36,124 nt of DNA from Vibrio ezurae NBRC 102218 (GTDB lineage Bacteria > Pseudomonadota > Gammaproteobacteria > Enterobacterales > Vibrionaceae), in contig NZ_BATM01000048.1 in NCBI RefSeq assembly GCF_000467185.1, forward strand, positions 1 through 36,124. Direction: 5' to 3'. The position numbers and the translations under genes were made by a program. Below are positions 17,575 to 24,076 of this stretch, in pieces. The first letter of the stretch is position 1. Each line of letters opens with the position of its first letter. Under the pieces are notes generated by a model, which saw only the letters and a list, made by a program, of their open reading frames with translations, had not been told where the DNA came from and did not search any database.

Positions 17575-18000
17575 ATGACATACCCAGAAAACCCGTTTGG
17601 CAGCACCATTCTTGAACAGGATATCCTTGCGCAGATGCAACAATGCCAAGGTTGGGAGCAGCGTTATCGACAGGTGATCCTTTGGGGTAAGCAATTACCC
17701 GTAATGCCTGATGAGCTAAAAGCTGAACAAGTGTTAGTGGCGGGTTGTGAAAGCCAAGTATGGTTGGTGGGTAAGCAAGTTGACGGAGTTTGGCAGTTTT
17801 GTGCAGACTCTGACGCGCGCATTGTGCGCGGTTTGATTGCCTTGGTACTGACAGTATGTAATGGCAAAAATAGCCAACAAATTCAGCAGTTTGATATCGA
17901 TGACTATTTTGAAAAACTGGGTTTGATCCAACATTTAAGCCCATCGCGAGGCAATGGGCTTAAAGCGATTGTTGAGCAAATTAAAACACTCAGCGCATAG
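17575..18000 (+). CDS. csdE: Cysteine desulfuration protein CsdE (SufE family)
   Basis: Sulfur acceptor that takes persulfide from the cysteine desulfurase CsdA and passes it on. The 141-residue SufE-fold protein has its acceptor cysteine at C58 in VLVAGCESQVWL, and a SARIVRGL-like conserved helix (DARIVRGLIALVL) follows. AAGG precedes the ATG. It is cotranscribed with tcdA, whose product interacts with CsdE in E. coli. It converges on csdA with 31 nt between the stops and no convincing terminator. Confidence 0.93.
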   Translation: MTYPENPFGSTILEQDILAQMQQCQGWEQRYRQVILWGKQLPVMPDELKAEQVLVAGCESQVWLVGKQVDGVWQFCADSDARIVRGLIALVLTVCNGKNSQQIQQFDIDDYFEKLGLIQHLSPSRGNGLKAIVEQIKTLSA

Positions 18001-18031
18001 GTTTATAGGTTTAGCGATTGTTGAGAAGCCG

Positions 18032-19243
18032 CTACAGCATATCAACGGCCTTAGTTAGAGCCGCAATGAGCGCATCCACTTCTTGTTCATTATTATACAC
18101 AGCAAAAGAGATGCGTACCGTTCCTTTTATACCTAAGCTATCCATCAGTGGATGAGCGCAGTGGTGTCCCGCGCGTAGCGCAATCCCTTGTTGATCGAGC
18201 AAGGTCGCAATATCTTCATGATGCACTCCCGGCATAATAAAGCTTAAAATACTGGCTCCTGCTTGATAACCGACAATCTCAATATCTTCAATTTGCGAAA
18301 TGGCTTGGTAGGCTTTGTGTTGCAAGGCCTGCACATGTTGCTCAGCCTCGGCATGATTGATGCTGGTTAACCAATCAATTGCGCTAGAGAGGGCTAAAGC
18401 GCCGGCTACATTCGGCGTGCCCGCCTCAAATTTTCCAGGAAGCTCACTAAATGAAGTGCCTGCGAAGCTGACCTTTTGCACCATTTTGCCGCCGCCATGC
18501 CAAGGTGGCATGGCCTCCAGTAAAGCCAGTTTGCCGTATAACACGCCAATGCCCGTTGGCGCATACAGCTTGTGACCTGAAAAGACGTAAAAATCACAAT
18601 CCAGCGCCTGCACATCAACCGCCTCGTGAACAATACCTTGCGCACCATCAAGTACGACAACCGTATTAAATTGGCGAGCCAGTTTGATCATCTGTTTTAC
18701 AGGATGATGAGTCCCGGTGACATTAGAAACTTGGCCAATGGCTAAGATCTTGGTGTTGTGATTAAGGCGTGCTTGAAAAGCTTCAAGATCTAAAGTGCAA
18801 TCGTCCAACATAGGGATCTTTACGACTTTCGCGCCAGTTTGCTCCGCCACAATTTGCCAAGGAACAATATTGGCGTGGTGCTCCATTTCACTGACCAGAA
18901 TTTCATCACCTGCTTGCAGAGTGTTTCTGGCATACGTTTGCGCAATCAAATTGATGGCTTCGGTAGCGCCACGCGTCCATACAATCTCTTTGTGGGAGCT
19001 GGCATTGATGAAAGCGCGCACATTTTCACGAGCTTGTTCAAAGGCGCTGGTGGCGCTGGCCGTTAAGCTGTGCGTGCCTCTGTGTACATTGGCATTGTGC
19101 TGCGAATAGTAGTGGCTAATTGTATCGATAACCTGCAACGGTTTTTGTGTGGTAGCTGCGCTATCAAGGTACACCAAAGGTTGTTGGTTTACTTGTTGCT
19201 GCAATGCAGGAAATTGGGCTCGAATGGCTTGAATATCAAACAC
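18032..19243 (-). CDS. csdA: Cysteine desulfurase CsdA (SufS-like, group II)
   Basis: PLP enzyme converting cysteine to alanine and an enzyme persulfide for Fe-S and other sulfur transfer, activated by CsdE. The 403-residue protein has YLDSAATTQKPLQVID at the N-terminus, the aldimine-forming lysine K225 in SGHKLYAPTG, and the catalytic cysteine C362 in RAGHHCAHP; the loop after the cysteine is of the short SufS/CsdA type. It overlaps the 3' end of yajL by 8 nt and is the last gene of the panE-yajL-csdA minus-strand unit. Its partner csdE is encoded convergently, so the two are not in one transcript. Confidence 0.95.
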   Translation of the reverse strand: MFDIQAIRAQFPALQQQVNQQPLVYLDSAATTQKPLQVIDTISHYYSQHNANVHRGTHSLTASATSAFEQARENVRAFINASSHKEIVWTRGATEAINLIAQTYARNTLQAGDEILVSEMEHHANIVPWQIVAEQTGAKVVKIPMLDDCTLDLEAFQARLNHNTKILAIGQVSNVTGTHHPVKQMIKLARQFNTVVVLDGAQGIVHEAVDVQALDCDFYVFSGHKLYAPTGIGVLYGKLALLEAMPPWHGGGKMVQKVSFAGTSFSELPGKFEAGTPNVAGALALSSAIDWLTSINHAEAEQHVQALQHKAYQAISQIEDIEIVGYQAGASILSFIMPGVHHEDIATLLDQQGIALRAGHHCAHPLMDSLGIKGTVRISFAVYNNEQEVDALIAALTKAVDML

Positions 19244-19841
19244 CTTTAGCTCCTAAATCGAAGTAATGAAGATTTGGCAGTGGCACCATAGGTTCGGCAA
19301 CACTCCAAGCAAAGGGCTTACCTGACAGTAAAATAACGATCTCGATTGCAAACTCAAAGGCACTTGCGGGTCCTTGGCTGGTGAGCAGTTTATTCAGCTG
19401 ATCGTAGGTGACGCGTTTATCTCGCCAATTATTTTTCGGGATGTGAGATTTAAAATGTGGATGACACGTCATCAGGGATTTTGGATACAGCTGATGGTGC
19501 TGTAATACCAGAGCTGGTGTCGCGCAAATAGCGGCATTGAGTCTGCCATCATATTGTTGCTGTTTGATCATCTCTACCAATAGAATGCTCTGCTGGAAAA
19601 CTTCAGCGCCGCCAACACCGCCGGGCAAGGCAATCACATCAAACTCTTCATCGGCTACATCCACAAGTTTTACCTCAGCGGTAAGTGGAATACCACGGGA
19701 ACCTTTAAAGGTCAGTGCGCCTTCCGGATCAACGCTGGCTACCGTTACTTGGTAGTTAGCACGAATTAAAACATCAATGATGGTAATGGCTTCCATCTCT
19801 TCAGTGCCCGGAGCTATGGGTACTAAGGCTTTAATGGTCAT
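19236..19841 (-). CDS. yajL: DJ-1/PfpI superfamily protein YajL
   Basis: A 201-residue DJ-1-like protein. E15 and the nucleophile C106 in AAICATPALVL form the characteristic reactive pair at the nucleophile elbow, and the N-terminal MTIKALVPIAPGTEEMEAIT is typical of YajL/ThiJ. E. coli YajL protects proteins against oxidative and carbonyl damage; claims of a general deglycase activity remain debated. Start and stop overlap the neighbours (4 nt with panE, 8 nt with csdA), so the three genes are probably translated from one message. Confidence 0.93.
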   Translation of the reverse strand: MTIKALVPIAPGTEEMEAITIIDVLIRANYQVTVASVDPEGALTFKGSRGIPLTAEVKLVDVADEEFDVIALPGGVGGAEVFQQSILLVEMIKQQQYDGRLNAAICATPALVLQHHQLYPKSLMTCHPHFKSHIPKNNWRDKRVTYDQLNKLLTSQGPASAFEFAIEIVILLSGKPFAWSVAEPMVPLPNLHYFDLGAKGV

Positions 19842-20722
19842 TGCTGAGCCTCTTTTTGTTTGATCTGTTGATAAAGCGTTTGATTGTACGGCGTTAAAAT
19901 CTGCTGTGCTTTGGCACGCTGGAGTAAGTACCCCGTAATATAGTCGATCTCGGTACGACGCTGATGTTGAATGTCTTGATGCATTGACGAGAAATTGGCG
20001 CTGGTGGCTTGGATAACCTGCTGACTTTTGGCAAACAGTGCATCGCTATCGCAAGTCAGTCCTTCAGCGGTCATGACTTTACTAATTTCCACACAAAGTG
20101 CTTGTATGAGAGTCAAAGTCTCACTTTGTGCAAGCTCGCCGTTACGGCAATTATGGATGGCGGTTAATGGATTGATACAGCAATTAATCGCCAGTTTATT
20201 CCACAGAGCTTGTTGAATATTATCGTCCCAAGATACAGGTGCAAGAGCATGATCTAACATAGGGACTATTTGTGATGATAGCAATGCGCCACGCTCGTTG
20301 AGAGCGCCGACGGTTGTTTGTCCCTGTCCCGTATGTTGAATTTTAGACTGATTATCTATGAGTGCGCCGTGAGTGGTGGTAGCAAATAACACGGGGTGCT
20401 CAGACAGTTGCGCTAACAGTGGATCGACAGCGCCCATGCCATTGTGGGTAAAAAGTACGCAACAGCCTTTTTTGAGATGCGGAATAATGGGCAATAGAGC
20501 TTGTTCTACCTGCCATGCTTTGACTGCCACAATCACGAGATCGGCATTATTCATATCCGAGATTTGGTTGGCGCTAAATTGAATGGGTGCTTGCTGCGCA
20601 AATGACAGCGATATGCTAGGCGCTGTGTCTCTGCTCCACAAAGATACATGGTGACCCGCATTGTGTAGATAACACGCCCACAGCGAACCAATGGCGCCTA
20701 CGCCAAGGATAGTAATATTCAA
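19838..20722 (-). CDS. panE: 2-dehydropantoate 2-reductase
   Basis: NADPH-dependent ketopantoate reductase of pantothenate/CoA synthesis. It has an N-terminal Rossmann fold with GVGAIG at residues 7-12, the NGMG loop near residue 94, and K176 in WNKLAINCCINPLTA, matching the catalytic lysine of E. coli PanE. Length is 294 (E. coli 303). The start is TTG at 20722: GGAG lies six bases upstream, and the encoded MNITILGVGAIG matches the family N-terminus. An ATG five bases earlier is out of frame and gives the two-codon ORF ATG GTT TGA, whose stop overlaps the TTG. First gene of the panE-yajL-csdA unit. Confidence 0.95.
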   Translation of the reverse strand: MNITILGVGAIGSLWACYLHNAGHHVSLWSRDTAPSISLSFAQQAPIQFSANQISDMNNADLVIVAVKAWQVEQALLPIIPHLKKGCCVLFTHNGMGAVDPLLAQLSEHPVLFATTTHGALIDNQSKIQHTGQGQTTVGALNERGALLSSQIVPMLDHALAPVSWDDNIQQALWNKLAINCCINPLTAIHNCRNGELAQSETLTLIQALCVEISKVMTAEGLTCDSDALFAKSQQVIQATSANFSSMHQDIQHQRRTEIDYITGYLLQRAKAQQILTPYNQTLYQQIKQKEAQQ

Positions 20723-20753
20723 ACCATTCTCCAGTCTTAAATGCCCATTGTCA

Positions 20754-20779
20754 TGTGTATTTTAAGGGGGAAATACACA
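20754..20779 (-). repeat. 9-bp perfect inverted repeat in the panE leader
   Basis: TGTGTATTT (20754-20762) and AAATACACA (20771-20779) are exact reverse complements with an 8-nt spacer. On the minus strand the loop is CCCCCTTA. It lies about 32-57 nt upstream of the panE TTG start and may be an operator or leader hairpin. Confidence 0.5.
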
Positions 20780-20850
20780 GATAAGAACCAAGGACACAAA
20801 TTCATGGCTAGGATACTCGGAAATGCATTTATTGGCGAATTCACGGCACT

Positions 20851-20877
20851 AAAAAAGGCGCTAAAAGCGCCTTTTTT
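20851..20877 (-). terminator. Terminator after ompK (bidirectional shape)
   Basis: GGCGCT (20857-20862)/AGCGCC (20866-20871) with a three-base loop is flanked by six A on the left and six T on the right, so it can act in either direction. It lies 17 nt past the ompK stop, making ompK the gene it serves. Confidence 0.88.
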
Positions 20878-20893
20878 ACAACTTTAAGTTCTA

Positions 20894-21703
20894 TTAGAAC
20901 TTGTAAGTGACAGCAACATAGTGGCTTACACCTGATGATTCAAGTGCGCTTGAATCTTTGATGCCGTATATGTCTTTGTAAAGTTTAAGACCGTAACCCA
21001 CGGCGTAACGCTCAGAGTGCCAGTATAGTCCGTTGAACATTGCGCCGCCGTTGCTTGCTTCTGAGTATTTCTCTTTCATGCCAAATTGGTAATCGATGTA
21101 ACCTTGGTATGAAAGGAATGAACCATTTTCAAAGAAGAAGAAAGGTTTAAACCAGTTGGTTGACACTTGGTAACCGTTCCAATCTTTATGGTTAGAATCG
21201 TAGTTGCCGTAGAAGTTTAGGCCAATTTTACCAAGCCAAGGCACCATTACATCAGAACCAAGACCGATTTTTTGTTGGTTTACACCGTAAGTGCCTTTAG
21301 CAGCGTTAGTTCTTACACCATCCCAAGTGATTTCTGAAGCAACGTACAACTCTTGTACTGGACCAAATGATAGATCTTTATGAGTCAGTGCATCCAAAGA
21401 CATACGCGGAGCAAATTTCATAAACATTTTTGCATCGGCATCGGCTTTATCTGAGCTAGGGCTAGATAGAAGGTTGAATACATCAACGTAGCCATAAAGA
21501 TCGAAGATCCCAGAGCGACCGCCAAATTCCATTTCTAGGTAGTCATGGCTTGAATTACCTGGCTTTTCGTCAAACGCGCCCATTAAGTTGAATTGCATCC
21601 ACTTATAGTCGTTCTTGTGGATGTCACCGTCTGTGTAATCAGCCGCAAGAACTGGAGCTGAAGTAGCCGCTAGTAGGCCAAGAGTTAAAAGTGATTTACG
21701 CAT
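20894..21703 (-). CDS. ompK: Outer membrane protein OmpK (Tsx-like nucleoside channel family)
   Basis: A 269-residue outer membrane beta-barrel. Signal peptide MRKSLLTLGLLAATSAPVLA is cleaved before ADYTDGDIHKNDYKW, and the protein ends in an aromatic-F terminus (VAVTYKF) recognised by the BAM complex. The mature sequence follows vibrio OmpK closely (QFNLMGAFDE, HDYLEMEFGGRSGIFDLYGY). In V. parahaemolyticus OmpK is the receptor of phage KVP40; the family is homologous to the nucleoside channel Tsx. Variable stretches such as SSPSSDKADADAK are likely surface loops. A CRP-like site lies 130-150 nt upstream, consistent with catabolite control of Tsx-type channels, and a terminator follows. Confidence 0.94.
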   Translation of the reverse strand: MRKSLLTLGLLAATSAPVLAADYTDGDIHKNDYKWMQFNLMGAFDEKPGNSSHDYLEMEFGGRSGIFDLYGYVDVFNLLSSPSSDKADADAKMFMKFAPRMSLDALTHKDLSFGPVQELYVASEITWDGVRTNAAKGTYGVNQQKIGLGSDVMVPWLGKIGLNFYGNYDSNHKDWNGYQVSTNWFKPFFFFENGSFLSYQGYIDYQFGMKEKYSEASNGGAMFNGLYWHSERYAVGYGLKLYKDIYGIKDSSALESSGVSHYVAVTYKF

Positions 21704-21831
21704 AATAATGGGTACTCTAAAAAAGTGTGCGGTAAATGGATTTTGCTATTCCATAGCGTGGGTTTCCTTTGACAGAATAATAGAGATCTTCTGCACAAAT
21801 AAAAGTACTGCAAGGCAGAAAAGTGACATTA

Positions 21832-21853
21832 AATAGTGATCGAGATCACGTTT
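21832..21853. promoter_or_regulatory. CRP-like binding site
   Basis: AATAGTGATCGAGATCACGTTT has a perfect GTGA-N6-TCAC core; only the outermost bases of TGTGA-N6-TCACA differ. It is nearly midway between the divergent ompK and Lon-domain genes. ompK is the more likely target because Tsx-type channels are cAMP-CRP controlled in enterobacteria, but either is possible. The rest of this 286-nt gap is A/T-rich with no clear promoter. Confidence 0.65.
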
Positions 21854-21989
21854 ATATGAAAATCATGGCCGTTTATTATTCATTTCGTATTTTTAATGGA
21901 ACTTTTTCTATTTGCCTGTTTTTTATTGCATTTGATCTAATTTAGCTCTGCTTCGTATTAGTTTAGAAGATAAAACCAGAGAGTAAACT

Positions 21990-22559
21990 ATGCCCTGTAT
22001 AAAGTTATTTCCTTTAAGTTCTATGGTGTTGCCTGAAGGGAAAATGAATTTGAGAATCTTCGAGCCTCGCTACAAACGTATGATCAGCGATTGTTGTCGT
22101 GCTGATGAAGGCTTTGGCATCTGTGTTATCAACGAAGGACGTACGCGTGCAGCAAACAATATTTCTCAAGTCGGCACACTCGCTAAAATTGTGGATTTTG
22201 ACATGCTAAGCGATGGATTTCTGGGGATTACAATTATGGGGACACAGCGATTTAGGGTGCGGCAGATTTGGCGAGAGTTTGACGGTTTGCGTTGTGGAGA
22301 TATTGAATATTTACATAACTGGCAAAGTCAGCAACTGACTCAAGACAATATTTATATCAGTGAGCAACTGCGAAGAGTGTACGAACGATTTCCCGAGATA
22401 AAAAAACTCTATGCACATTGTTTTTTCGACGATGCAACGTGGGTAAGTCAGCGTTGGTTAGAATTATTACCTATGCAGCAAGAGCAATTTGAGCACTTGA
22501 TCTCTCAAGCTGATTGCCAAGAAGCCGTAAAGTTTCTTTGCCAAGCTATCCATGCTTGA
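21990..22559 (+). CDS. Lon N-terminal (substrate-binding) domain protein
   Basis: A stand-alone 189-residue protein with only the LON/PUA-like substrate domain: LFPLSSMVLPEGKMNLRIFE and PRYKRMISDCC match the N-terminus of Lon proteases, and GITIMGTQRFRV matches the later beta-strand. No AAA+ or protease domain follows and the C-terminal third is helical and unassigned, so it is not a truncated Lon but a member of the widespread small LON-domain family of unknown function (adaptor or substrate-binding roles are suggested). GAG precedes the ATG. It is divergent from ompK and separate from the ECF gene that follows after 182 nt. Confidence 0.88.
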   Translation: MPCIKLFPLSSMVLPEGKMNLRIFEPRYKRMISDCCRADEGFGICVINEGRTRAANNISQVGTLAKIVDFDMLSDGFLGITIMGTQRFRVRQIWREFDGLRCGDIEYLHNWQSQQLTQDNIYISEQLRRVYERFPEIKKLYAHCFFDDATWVSQRWLELLPMQQEQFEHLISQADCQEAVKFLCQAIHA

Positions 22560-22571
22560 TAGTGACTCTTT

Positions 22572-22591
22572 CAGCCCTTTGCTAAAGGCTG
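22572..22591 (+). terminator. Weak terminator-like hairpin after the Lon-domain gene
   Basis: CAGCCCTTT and AAAGGCTG pair around GCT with one bulged C, 12 nt after the stop codon. The tail (TCATATACTTAATT) is only partly T-rich, so termination may be incomplete. Confidence 0.4.
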
Positions 22592-22615
22592 TCATATACT
22601 TAATTGAATCGATAG

Positions 22616-22645
22616 TGATCGTTTTTAAATGGATTGACGTAAAGA
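22616..22645 (+). promoter_or_regulatory. Probable ECF sigma (RpoE/ChrR type) autoregulated promoter
   Basis: TGATCG (22616-22621), exactly 18 bp, then TAAAGA (22640-22645). The Rhodobacter sphaeroides sigma-E/ChrR promoter is of the form TGATCC-N18-TAAGA, and these systems transcribe their own operon. It lies about 90 nt upstream of the sigma gene. The leader contains a 10-bp direct repeat AAGAGGGTGA (22652-22661 and 22706-22715). Confidence 0.6.
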
Positions 22646-22741
22646 GATAGAAAGAGGGTGAGAGGACGGTGTGACGTATCGCGTTGCGAAGTTCTCAAAT
22701 ACACGAAGAGGGTGATTCTCTCTCATTATCAAAGGTGAACC

Positions 22742-23329
22742 ATGGAATCGTTAACCAAGCTCTCCACCCCGAGTCGGGCTGAGTGGAATGAATGTATGAC
22801 CAAGGTGCAACGCGGTGATAAAGCTGCGTTTGCTGTTGTGTTTAAACATTTTTCTCCTCGACTTAAACAGTTTGCTTATAAGCATATGCAGAATGAGCAA
22901 GTGGCTATGGAGTTAGTACAAGACACCTTAGCGGCGGTATGGCAAAAATCACATTTATTTGATGGTAATAAGAGCGCATTGTCGACATGGATCTACACCA
23001 TTGCTCGTAACCTTTGTTTTGATTTGCTTAGAAAACAAAAAGGCAGGGAATTACATATTCATGCCGATGACATCTGGCCTGATGATTACTGTCCACCGGA
23101 TTTAGTTGACCAGTACTCACCAGAAAGAGATATGCTGCGAGAACAGATCGTTCGCTATCTGGATACTTTGCCAACCAAACAAAAAGAAGTCATTAAAGCG
23201 ATCTATTTGGATGAGTTGCCTCACCAGGATGTCGCAGATAAATTTGATATTCCTCTCGGCACCGTGAAGTCTCGGTTGAGGCTAGCGGTGGAGAAACTAA
23301 AGGATACGATAAGGGCGGAACAAGTATGA
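22742..23329 (+). CDS. ECF RNA polymerase sigma factor (ChrR-controlled, ECF11-like)
   Basis: A 195-residue group IV sigma factor. Region 2 spans about residues 20-95 (AFAVVFKHFSPRLKQFAYKH, then AMELVQDTLAAVWQK and STWIYTIARNLCFDLLRKQK), and region 4 about 140-190 (LPTKQKEVIKAIYLDELPHQ, then DVADKFDIPLGTVKSRLRLA, a helix-turn-helix for the -35). The linked ChrR-type anti-sigma downstream places it with the Rhodobacter RpoE group that answers singlet oxygen and related photo-oxidative stress. AAGGTGA precedes the ATG. The stop overlaps the anti-sigma start by 4 nt, giving coupled synthesis. No phr or cfa-like target genes adjoin, so the regulon must lie elsewhere. Confidence 0.93.
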   Translation: MESLTKLSTPSRAEWNECMTKVQRGDKAAFAVVFKHFSPRLKQFAYKHMQNEQVAMELVQDTLAAVWQKSHLFDGNKSALSTWIYTIARNLCFDLLRKQKGRELHIHADDIWPDDYCPPDLVDQYSPERDMLREQIVRYLDTLPTKQKEVIKAIYLDELPHQDVADKFDIPLGTVKSRLRLAVEKLKDTIRAEQV

Positions 23330-23994
23330 AACATCATCCAAGTAACGAATTACTGCAAGCCTATGCCAGTGGTAGCATTGATGCGTGTAATGGTGTCACT
23401 GTTGCCGCACACCTTGAGATGTGTCCTCATTGCCGCAGTAAAGTTCAAGAGTATGAAGCTGTTGCTTCTCAGTCTTTTACTGAGCAGATACCAGAGGTGG
23501 ACTTAGAGGCTGCTGCAATGGAAGCCATGTTTAATGATATTGTGTCGCTAGATAAGAAACCGAGCGTTAATCCGGTTAGACAGGCAGTGAACATTGAGGT
23601 CAATGGCAAGCAATTTATTTTGCCTCACTCTTTGCGCAACTTAAGCCAACGGTTAGGCGAGTGGAAAAGCTATGCCGGAAAGGTATACACCGCTCAGTTA
23701 GATATTGGAGAGCAACAGCGATTGAGCTTGTTGTATATTAGCGGAGGAGTACAGGTTCCTCAGCACACGCACAAGGGCGTAGAAACCACTTTAGTATTGC
23801 ATGGTCAGTTTCATGATGAGGCTGGGCTATATAACAAGGGGGATTACACTGTGGCCGATGCTTCGGTAAAGCATGCTCCTTGCACCGAAGAAGGGCAGGA
23901 TTGTTTATGTTTGACCTTGCTAAGTGACACTATGGTCTTTACTCAAGGAGCCGCTCGTCTATTTAATCGCTTTGGACGCGGTATGTACCCATAG
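23326..23994 (+). CDS. chrR: ChrR-type zinc anti-sigma factor with cupin domain
   Basis: A 222-residue cytoplasmic anti-sigma factor. The N-terminal zinc anti-sigma domain keeps H4, H29, C33 and C36 (AAHLEMCPHCR), equivalent to the Zn ligands of R. sphaeroides ChrR and needed to hold the sigma factor. The C-terminal cupin (about residues 95-200) keeps H147, H149, E153 and H183 (VPQHTHKGVETTLVLHG and SVKHAP), the second metal site needed in ChrR for the singlet-oxygen response. All eight ligands are present, so the protein looks functional. It starts within the sigma stop codon and is followed by a strong bidirectional terminator, making a two-gene operon. Confidence 0.93.
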   Translation: MKHHPSNELLQAYASGSIDACNGVTVAAHLEMCPHCRSKVQEYEAVASQSFTEQIPEVDLEAAAMEAMFNDIVSLDKKPSVNPVRQAVNIEVNGKQFILPHSLRNLSQRLGEWKSYAGKVYTAQLDIGEQQRLSLLYISGGVQVPQHTHKGVETTLVLHGQFHDEAGLYNKGDYTVADASVKHAPCTEEGQDCLCLTLLSDTMVFTQGAARLFNRFGRGMYP

Positions 23995-24010
23995 CTTGAT
24001 GACATTCAGT

Positions 24011-24048
24011 AAAATAGGCTACCCATCAATGATGGTGTAGCCTATTTT
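24011..24048. terminator. Bidirectional terminator between chrR and ampG
   Basis: A long hairpin: AAAATAGGCTAC pairs with GTAGCCTATTTT, and an inner CCATC/GATGG stem with one bulged T closes on a three-base loop, about 17 bp in all. T-runs on both strands let it end chrR (plus) and ampG (minus), which converge here. Confidence 0.88.
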
Positions 24049-24076
24049 TATGTCGGTGATTTAGGCTGTGATATCG

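Noticed and set aside
17573..17944. 123-codon minus-strand open frame opposite csdE
   Set aside because: csdE is recognisable with its active cysteine; the opposite frame has no domain or RBS support.
18012..18034. TAGCG/CGCTA stem between csdE and csdA
   Set aside because: Only five pairs, overlaps the csdA stop and lacks a T-tract; not a convincing terminator.
21933..21961. TGATCT-N17-TATTAG upstream of the Lon-domain gene as a second ECF promoter
   Set aside because: Spacing and -10 both deviate from the promoter at the sigma gene; likely chance in A/T-rich DNA.
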